From the NCBI GenBank assembly GCA_027371655.1, contig DAHXMR010000221.1:1-5632 (forward strand): a DNA stretch of 5,632 nt. Reading direction: 5' to 3'. This document shows, piece by piece, positions 1 to 4,925 of the stretch. A program made the translations under genes and the position numbers. Under the pieces are notes generated by a model, which was not told the DNA's origin, made no database searches, and saw nothing but the letters and a program-made list of their open reading frames with translations. The stretch's first letter is position 1. Each line of letters starts with the position of its first letter. The DNA is from Microcaldota archaeon. GTDB lineage: Archaea > Micrarchaeota > Micrarchaeia > Norongarragalinales > CAINOH01.

Positions 1-7
1 GGTAAAA

Positions 8-1456
8 TTGAAGCTTGAAATCAAGTCTAAGGAATCGCTTTTGCTCGCGGGCCTATTGTGGGCAATGCTTGTTTTCGCGCTTCTGTCGCCTTCCGCAATG
101 CAGCTTTTCCACGCGGCAATACGGCTCATGACCGAGGGAAACTCATACGCCAAAAGCGTCGTCTTTGTCGCATTCCTCGCCCTTTGCCTGTCCCTAAAGG
201 GCTTTTTAGGAAACCCCGAATACGGCGGCAAGCGCGTGCGCACGGCGTTTTTCGCCGCGGCGGTTGTTTCGATGGCTTACGGCGTGCTTTTGCAGGCGGC
301 TTTCCTGGGCGTTCTTGGCGCGGACGTGAATTCCTACGTTTCACACGTCACCGATTGCGGAAGCTCTTGGTGCTGGGAGGGCGACTATTTGCAGCACAAC
401 CACGTTTCCAAGACCGCCTTGTTCTTTTTGGAAAAAAACACGGGCATTCCGCTTGGCGGGCAGGTGGACAACGGCCAGCCCATGTACGGAATAGTGCCGT
501 GGGCGGACGCTGCGGCGCCGTTGACTCTTTTGCTTACTGCCGCGGTCGTCGGCTTCGGGTTCTTGTCCGTGCTGCGGGAAAAAAGCGCGCTTGGCGCGCT
601 TGTTTTGGCGGCGGCGGTTTTCCTTTTCACGATAGCCTCGTTTGACGGCGGGATTTTCACGCAGACGGGGATAAGCGCGGCGACCCTTCTTGCAATTTAC
701 CTGTTCAGGGAGAAAAAGCAGGCGACCGCGGAAGAGCGGTTTTTGGTGCCCCTTGCCGCGGGCTCGTTCGTCGGCTTTTTGCCAAACCTGTTTTTGGGAA
801 GCATGCTCTACTACCGCGACTGGTTCCCCGGCGCCATCGTAGCATCGGCTTTTTTCGCGTTTTTGGGCGCGGAAAAGGGCTGGAAGAGGATAACGCTGCT
901 TGGAATACTTTTGTTTTCAACGCTGTTTTTCGCAAGCCACGTCTACGACAAAACGTACGGGTCGCAGGCCGCGATTTACCGCACAAGCGGGTTTTTGGAA
1001 GGCCTTCCCGGCGCGCCCAACCTCGCCATATACGGCCTGCCCCCGGGCGCGGGCAAAGCGGAAGTGGAGTCCCTTATTCCCGAAATAAACTTCACGTCTT
1101 CCGCCAAATACGGCTGGTACTTCGTGGGCAGCGTGAACGCAAGCGGGCCGGTAAGAATCACGACGCTGCAACTGCAGGAGCGCCTCAGGCGCGCGTATCC
1201 CGGCGGCTATCTTTACGTTGAAGAAAACGACAAGGCGTACGTTTTCCGCCAGGTCTACATAGTTTGGAACAAGCGGCCTTCGGTGCCGGCAGATTTCGGC
1301 TTGTTCTCGATGAAAGTGCTCAAAGCCGAAGACAGGGGAACATACACCGTGCTTTCGGGGATTGCGGCGGCCTCCGGGCCGGACCTGGGCCTGGAAGTCG
1401 GCAGTTACGTGAAAAGCCTCGGCGGGGATGCCACGGTAATCACGGGCATCGTTTGA
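8..1456 (+). CDS. Nine-helix membrane protein with outward C-terminal domain, function unknown
   Basis: I do not recognise this 482-residue protein. Hydrophobic stretches suggest nine membrane helices near residues 11-33, 48-66, 79-105, 169-188, 193-211, 218-233, 246-266, 272-288 and 294-310. Positive charges cluster in the N-terminus and in the loops at 67-78, 189-193, 234-245 and 289-294. By the positive-inside rule these are cytoplasmic, so the 106-168 loop and the C-terminal domain (311-482) lie outside. The outer loop carries C117 and C122 in an aromatic, acidic patch (DCGSSWCWEGDY). The outer domain has two N-glycosylation sequons, N361-F-T and N377-A-S. The gene ends 10 bp before a cellulose-synthase-like gene, so I infer a shared transcript and a role in polysaccharide synthesis, export or anchoring. 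The start is uncertain: TTG at 8 follows GGTAAAA, but the frame is open to the window edge and could begin upstream. Confidence 0.85.
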   Translation: MKLEIKSKESLLLAGLLWAMLVFALLSPSAMQLFHAAIRLMTEGNSYAKSVVFVAFLALCLSLKGFLGNPEYGGKRVRTAFFAAAVVSMAYGVLLQAAFLGVLGADVNSYVSHVTDCGSSWCWEGDYLQHNHVSKTALFFLEKNTGIPLGGQVDNGQPMYGIVPWADAAAPLTLLLTAAVVGFGFLSVLREKSALGALVLAAAVFLFTIASFDGGIFTQTGISAATLLAIYLFREKKQATAEERFLVPLAAGSFVGFLPNLFLGSMLYYRDWFPGAIVASAFFAFLGAEKGWKRITLLGILLFSTLFFASHVYDKTYGSQAAIYRTSGFLEGLPGAPNLAIYGLPPGAGKAEVESLIPEINFTSSAKYGWYFVGSVNASGPVRITTLQLQERLRRAYPGGYLYVEENDKAYVFRQVYIVWNKRPSVPADFGLFSMKVLKAEDRGTYTVLSGIAAASGPDLGLEVGSYVKSLGGDATVITGIV

Positions 1457-1466
1457 AGTTTGGAAA

Positions 1467-2996
1467 TTGGGGATTCCCTTGCTTTTTGAACTCGCGGTTT
1501 TCGCCTACATCGTGACCAGCTCCCTTTTTGTGATAGGATACGCCTCCTACCTCGTGTCCGTTGTTTCCTATAGGCCCGACCTGTTGGTTTTGTCCCTGGT
1601 GTTCCTCGCCCTAAGCGCAATCATCGCGTTCCTCAACATCCTGGTCGGTTATTTCTACGCGTTTTCGCAATTCGCGCCCAAAAACGACAAGGGAACCGCG
1701 CCGCCGAAAAAGCTTCCCAAAATCGCGCTTGCCGTTGCAACGTGCAACGAAACCCCGGAGCTTGTGGCTGGAACGCTTGCGGCGCTGAAAAAAATGGATT
1801 ACCCCGCAGGCCTGCTTGAATTCTGGCTGCTTGACAACTCCGACAACCCCCAACGAAGGGCGGAAATGCGGACCAACGCCAAAAAGCACGGGTTCCACTA
1901 CGAGTACCACGACCGGAAGAAGGGATTCAAGGCCGGCTCGCTAAACAACTTCCTCAAGCTTACCCGCGCGGAATTTTTCGCGGTTTTCGACGCGGACGAA
2001 AAACTCTTCGACCCCAAATTCCTGCTTGAAAACATCGGATACTTCCAGCACGACGGGCGCCTTGCGTTCGTGCAGGCGGACAAGAAGGCGCGGCCGGCGG
2101 GATTGTTCGCCGACGCCGTTGAGGCGGTTTACGCGTTTTTCTACGAGCACATGGAGCCCATGCGAAGCGAGCTTGGAATCGCGATGTACAGCGGCTCGCA
2201 GGGAATACTGCGCTGCGAATCGGTGCGCAAAATCGGCGGCTTCCCGGCCGACCCCCCAACGCCCACGGAGGACACGCAGTTCGCGTTCACCGCCGACGTG
2301 AAGGGATACCGCGGGTTGTTCGTGAAAAAGGCGTACGCTTACGGCGAGCCTGTGGAAAACTTTTCCACCTTCGCAAAACAGCAGTGGAAATATTCCTACG
2401 GGAGCGCGCGCATCCTGCCGCTGTACCTTGCGAACTGGGGCAAGGTGGGCAGCTGGAAAAAGCACCTGCAATACGTTGCGCAATTCATCGGCTTTCCCTA
2501 CACCTCGCTGTTGGTGATATTCTTCGGATTCGTTTCATCGGCATTCGTGCTCAGCAACCTCAGCATTACGATGGTGGATTTTTCCATGCTGGTGTCGCTG
2601 TTTTACAAGCCCAACCTTGCCACGTACGATGCGCTTCCCATGCTTGCCAACCTGGCAAACGTGGCCATCATTTCGCGCGTCTACTTCGGCTCGTTCCGCA
2701 GGGGGCTGATGTCCACGCTCATCAACTTCGCGCTCGCGTTCAAGAGAAGCGAAGCCGCCCTCACCGCCTCGCTGAGCGACTTGTCGGAAATAGTGGTCAC
2801 CCCGAAGGTGAAAAGCGGCACCGCGTCGCTTTTTCAGGCAATCCACGCAACGTGGCTTGAAACCGCGTACGCAACGTTCTTCCTCGGCCTCTCCATTTTC
2901 TCCTTGCTGCGCGGCGACCTCGTCGGGGGCTTTTGGATGATGTGGTACGCGGCAATGTTCTACCTCGCCCCCCTGTTCTACTATCTTTACAAATGA
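1467..2996 (+). CDS. Cellulose-synthase-like processive GT2 membrane glycosyltransferase
   Basis: This 509-residue protein should polymerise a nucleotide-sugar on the inner membrane face and pass the chain outward. Two helices (about 8-31 and 38-62) precede a GT-A domain. It shows VATCNE (90-95), DNSDN (123-127), KAGSLN (155-160, compare KAGNLN in BcsA), FDADE with the DxD (174-178), SGSQ (242-245), TED with the likely catalytic base D269 (267-269), and QQWKY (305-309), a conservative variant of QxxRW. Further hydrophobic segments lie at 337-362, 365-381 and 386-405, with two final helices at 463-482 and 484-508. IVVTPK (442-447), just before the last helix pair, matches the BcsA gating-loop pattern FxVTxK in order and place. 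There is no PilZ domain, so control by cyclic-di-GMP is not indicated. The polymer is unknown. Either TTG 1467 or TTG 1479 (behind GGGGAT) could be the start; neither has a strong ribosome site. Confidence 0.9.
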   Translation: MGIPLLFELAVFAYIVTSSLFVIGYASYLVSVVSYRPDLLVLSLVFLALSAIIAFLNILVGYFYAFSQFAPKNDKGTAPPKKLPKIALAVATCNETPELVAGTLAALKKMDYPAGLLEFWLLDNSDNPQRRAEMRTNAKKHGFHYEYHDRKKGFKAGSLNNFLKLTRAEFFAVFDADEKLFDPKFLLENIGYFQHDGRLAFVQADKKARPAGLFADAVEAVYAFFYEHMEPMRSELGIAMYSGSQGILRCESVRKIGGFPADPPTPTEDTQFAFTADVKGYRGLFVKKAYAYGEPVENFSTFAKQQWKYSYGSARILPLYLANWGKVGSWKKHLQYVAQFIGFPYTSLLVIFFGFVSSAFVLSNLSITMVDFSMLVSLFYKPNLATYDALPMLANLANVAIISRVYFGSFRRGLMSTLINFALAFKRSEAALTASLSDLSEIVVTPKVKSGTASLFQAIHATWLETAYATFFLGLSIFSLLRGDLVGGFWMMWYAAMFYLAPLFYYLYK

Positions 2997-3023
2997 CGGG
3001 CCGGCCAACGGCGCGCCGCCCGT
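2996..3023 (+). terminator. GC-rich hairpin after the synthase gene, possible terminator
   Basis: ACGGGC (2996-3001) pairs with GCCCGT (3018-3023). After a one-base bulge, GGC (3003-3005) pairs with GCC (3015-3017). The stem begins at the last base of the synthase stop codon. The nearest T-run starts 17 nt later and overlaps the proposed promoter, so this is not a standard intrinsic terminator. It could equally be an mRNA 3'-end stabiliser. Confidence 0.35.
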
Positions 3024-3033
3024 TCTCCCCGCA

Positions 3034-3047
3034 AGAGGATTTTTAAA
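3034..3047 (+). promoter_or_regulatory. Archaeal-type TATA box with purine-rich BRE for the ACT-domain gene
   Basis: TTTTTAAA (3040-3047) is preceded by the purine-rich AGAGGA (3034-3039), which fits a TFB-recognition element. It stands out from the very GC-rich bases before it. Transcription starting about 25 nt from the box centre would begin near 3069, giving a leader of roughly 20 nt that carries the ribosome site. The match is by eye only. Confidence 0.5.
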
Positions 3048-3076
3048 AAACCGCCCCTTTCTTTTTTCGCAAAAAA

Positions 3077-3083
3077 GAAGGAG
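3077..3083 (+). promoter_or_regulatory. Strong Shine-Dalgarno for the ACT-domain gene
   Basis: GAAGGAG lies 7 nt before the ATG at 3091 and fixes that start. It is the best ribosome site in the window. Confidence 0.75.
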
Positions 3084-3090
3084 AAACAAA

Positions 3091-3513
3091 ATGGCAACGG
3101 ACAAATCAAATCACGCAGCGGTCACGGAAATCACGGTCGTGTCCCCGGACAGGCTGGGGCTTGTCGCCGACGTTTCCGAAATCCTTGCCGCATCGGGCGT
3201 CAACATCGATTCCATAAGCGTGGAAACCGCAGGCGGCGACGCGATAATCCGCGTGATTGCCCCAAGCAGCTCGGTTTCAAAGGCCAGGGGCGCGCTTGAA
3301 AAAAACGGCTTCCCCTCCGTGGAAAGCGACAGCCTGATAATCAGCCTTCCCGACAAGCCCGGCGAGCTTGCGAGGCTTTCGCGGCAGTTCGCGGAAAGCG
3401 GAATCGGCATCCGCAACGTGTTCCTGTTGAAAAAGGAGAAGTCGAAAACCATCCTCGCGTTCAAGGTAAGCGACTACGCCAAAGCCAAGGCAATCGCGGA
3501 AAAGCACCGCTGA
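3091..3513 (+). CDS. Tandem ACT-domain protein, probable amino-acid sensor
   Basis: This 140-residue cytoplasmic protein is made of two ACT domains and no catalytic domain. Domain 1 spans about residues 12-68, with the turn PDRLGL (19-24) followed by a helix and GVNIDSI (36-42). Domain 2 spans about 80-138, with PDKPGEL (87-93) and GIGIRNV (104-110). The D-[RK]-x-G-x-[LV] turns before the first helix are the usual ligand-binding and dimer-interface site of ACT domains. Length and layout resemble the stand-alone amino-acid-binding ACT proteins of the COG4747 type, which are thought to sense small molecules and control partner enzymes or transcription; the ligand cannot be read from sequence. 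It probably has its own promoter in the 94 bp before it, so it need not be co-regulated with the synthase upstream. No amino-acid biosynthesis gene lies nearby to indicate a partner. Confidence 0.88.
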   Translation: MATDKSNHAAVTEITVVSPDRLGLVADVSEILAASGVNIDSISVETAGGDAIIRVIAPSSSVSKARGALEKNGFPSVESDSLIISLPDKPGELARLSRQFAESGIGIRNVFLLKKEKSKTILAFKVSDYAKAKAIAEKHR

Positions 3514-3616
3514 AAACCCCAAAAGTCCAACTTGCAGCATTTCCCCGTTCCCCAACACGCGCCCATTACCCGCGTTTACCAGCAAAACAAGCAACGAACC
3601 AAAAAGGAAAATCAAA

Positions 3617-4318
3617 ATGGACGTTTCGGTCGTAATTCCCGCGCTCAACGAGGAAAAATACATCGCGCGCTGCCTCAAGGCGGTGCGGGCGCAAAAATTC
3701 AACGGCACTTTCGAAATAATAGTGTCCGACGGGATGAGCTCGGACAAGACTCCGCAAATCGCCAAAAAATACGCTGACAAGGTGGTGTTCGAGAAGACGC
3801 GCACCATTGCCGCGGGCCGCCAGCGGGGAATCGCCGCCGCGAAGGGGAAGATAATCGCGTTCACGGACGCGGACGCGGAGCCGCATCCGGGGTGGCTTGC
3901 GGAATTGTGCGAGCCGTTTTCCGACCCCTGCGTCGTCTGCACCTACGGCATGCTGCTTTTGTACGACGGGACCGACTTCGAGAACGCGCTTTGCAAATAC
4001 GTTTTTCCCCCGTACTTCAGGGTGCTCCAGTTCCTTAATTTGCCGGCCGGCGCGGGAAGCAACATCGCAATAAGCGCAAGCGCGCTTGAAAAAATAGGGG
4101 GCTTCAACAGGAAGCTTGCGGCGGGGGAGGACATCGACGTCGAAAAGCGCCTGAAGGACCTTGGGCGCCTGGTTTTCGTGGAAAAGGCCGTGGCCGAAGT
4201 GTCATCGCGCCGCATAAGGAAATGGGGCTTCGCGCGCTTCATGGCGTACCACACGCTGAACACGCTGCGCGTGCAGTTCAGCGGCACCTCCGACCCCAAG
4301 TACGAGCCCGTGAGATAA
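3617..4318 (+). CDS. Soluble family-2 glycosyltransferase
   Basis: This 233-residue GT-A enzyme transfers sugar from a nucleotide or lipid-phosphate donor. It begins with VVIPALNEE (5-13), the typical GT2 nucleotide-binding strand. SDGMSSDKT (37-45) holds the first conserved aspartate and DAD (84-86) the metal-binding DxD. AGAGSNIAIS (144-153) lines the acceptor side, and GED (170-172) supplies the likely catalytic base D172. No clear membrane helix is present, and it lacks the QxxRW and gating-loop features of the larger GT2 upstream, so it is probably non-processive: a single-sugar transferase or a dolichol-phosphate sugar synthase. The ATG at 3617 follows AAAGGAAAA, a moderate ribosome site with GG 9 nt away. 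The gap from the ACT gene is 103 bp with no convincing promoter, so cotranscription with it is possible. The acceptor is unknown, but surface glycan or N-glycan assembly is likely. GC is high, like the genes to its left. Confidence 0.9.
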   Translation: MDVSVVIPALNEEKYIARCLKAVRAQKFNGTFEIIVSDGMSSDKTPQIAKKYADKVVFEKTRTIAAGRQRGIAAAKGKIIAFTDADAEPHPGWLAELCEPFSDPCVVCTYGMLLLYDGTDFENALCKYVFPPYFRVLQFLNLPAGAGSNIAISASALEKIGGFNRKLAAGEDIDVEKRLKDLGRLVFVEKAVAEVSSRRIRKWGFARFMAYHTLNTLRVQFSGTSDPKYEPVR

Positions 4319-4333
4319 CCGGCAAGCGTGTAC

Positions 4334-4349
4334 TTATTTTGTAGTTTTT
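4334..4349 (+). terminator. T-rich tract, possible archaeal terminator for the glycosyltransferase
   Basis: The stretch TTATTTTGTAGTTTTT lies 15 nt after the TAA stop of the GT2 gene. Archaeal RNA polymerase often releases at U-rich tracts without a hairpin, so termination here is plausible. The same AT-rich patch could instead serve the promoter of the nuclease gene. Confidence 0.35.
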
Positions 4350-4351
4350 GC

Positions 4352-4357
4352 TTAAAA
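4352..4357 (+). promoter_or_regulatory. TATA-like box giving a probable leaderless nuclease transcript
   Basis: TTAAAA is centred about 25 nt before the ATG at 4380, the usual spacing between an archaeal TATA box and the transcription start. No Shine-Dalgarno precedes that ATG, which fits a leaderless mRNA. The flank before the box is pyrimidine-rich, not the purine-rich type expected of a BRE, so support is limited. Confidence 0.35.
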
Positions 4358-4379
4358 CAACGTTGCCGTTCTATTGCGC

Positions 4380-4925
4380 ATGGCAAAAAACAAATTCGGA
4401 ATAACCAAGCCCGTTGCTTTGGAAATTGCGCGGGAAACTTCCAAGTGCATGCTGAACTTCAAGCGCGACTTCGTTGAAAAATACGGAGTCAACTTGAGCA
4501 ACAAGCTCATTTCCGAATTAGTTGGCAAAATTTTCGAAGTCGAGTGCGAACGCGTTTTAACCAAGCGCTTGGGCTACGAGGTCCGCAAGGAAACAAGTGA
4601 CAAGGAACCGGACTTGTTTTTCACCAAAATAGGCAAGCCGCTCGAAGTAAAGCTCACTTCGACGACCAGCGCTTGGACCGGCGGCGAGTTCAGCAAAAGG
4701 CCATTCGACTATCTGCTTGTTTCATGGGGCGGGAACTTCGACGAGTTTTTCATCGCGTTGGTGCACTTGGAGAAAAAGGACTGGAAGTCGAACTTTGAAA
4801 GCAACTTCTACGGCCCGTCTTACTCCGCAGCTAAGCTTTGCGCCCGCAAAGACAAAGCAATTCTGCTTGGCAGCTTTGAAAAGACGCCGCGCGGAGCCTG
4901 CAAAGTTGTTCGGGAAATAATTTAG
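4380..4925 (+). CDS. PD-(D/E)XK type II restriction endonuclease (probable)
   Basis: This 181-residue protein has a clear nuclease core: EPDLFF (76-81) supplies D78, and LEVK (88-91) supplies E89 and K91, the PD-x10-ExK spacing of Mg-dependent restriction enzymes. An acidic helix before it (ELVGKIFEVECERV, 46-59) fits the helix that precedes this core in the fold. After the core, a W-T-G-G-E-F-S-K-R stretch (99-107) leads into the hydrophobic strand YLLVSW (111-116). The size is normal for a type II enzyme. It faces a DNA methyltransferase with abutting stop codons, and that pairing is the main reason to call it a restriction enzyme and not another nuclease. It should cut unmethylated DNA at a site I cannot infer. 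I chose the ATG at 4380; an in-frame TTG at 4374 would add two residues but has no ribosome site. GC is near 49%, below the genes to its left. Confidence 0.8.
   Translation: MAKNKFGITKPVALEIARETSKCMLNFKRDFVEKYGVNLSNKLISELVGKIFEVECERVLTKRLGYEVRKETSDKEPDLFFTKIGKPLEVKLTSTTSAWTGGEFSKRPFDYLLVSWGGNFDEFFIALVHLEKKDWKSNFESNFYGPSYSAAKLCARKDKAILLGSFEKTPRGACKVVREII

Larger units (their letters stand above)
4320..4368. repeat. Inverted repeat flanking an AT-rich spacer
   Basis: CGGCAAGCG (4320-4328) and CGTTGCCG (4361-4368) form an 8-bp complementary pair with one bulged G. They enclose about 32 bases that are mostly A/T, containing the T-rich tract and TATA-like sequence described separately. The repeat sits between the glycosyltransferase stop and the nuclease start. 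It could be an operator, part of a terminator, or chance. Confidence 0.3.

Noticed and set aside
368..388. WCWEGDY in the nine-helix protein as a variant of the WWDYG motif of oligosaccharyltransferases (STT3/AglB)
   Set aside because: In AglB the motif lies in the C-terminal soluble domain and is joined by a DxD in the first outer loop. Here it sits in the loop before helix 4, the spacing differs, and no first-loop DxD is present.
1941..2860. Long open frames on both strands inside the large GT2 gene (1941-2483 minus, 2384-2860 plus)
   Set aside because: Their translations are rich in Arg, Ala and His without domain logic, as expected for shadows of a GC-rich coding region; the GT2 frame carries ordered catalytic motifs across the whole span.
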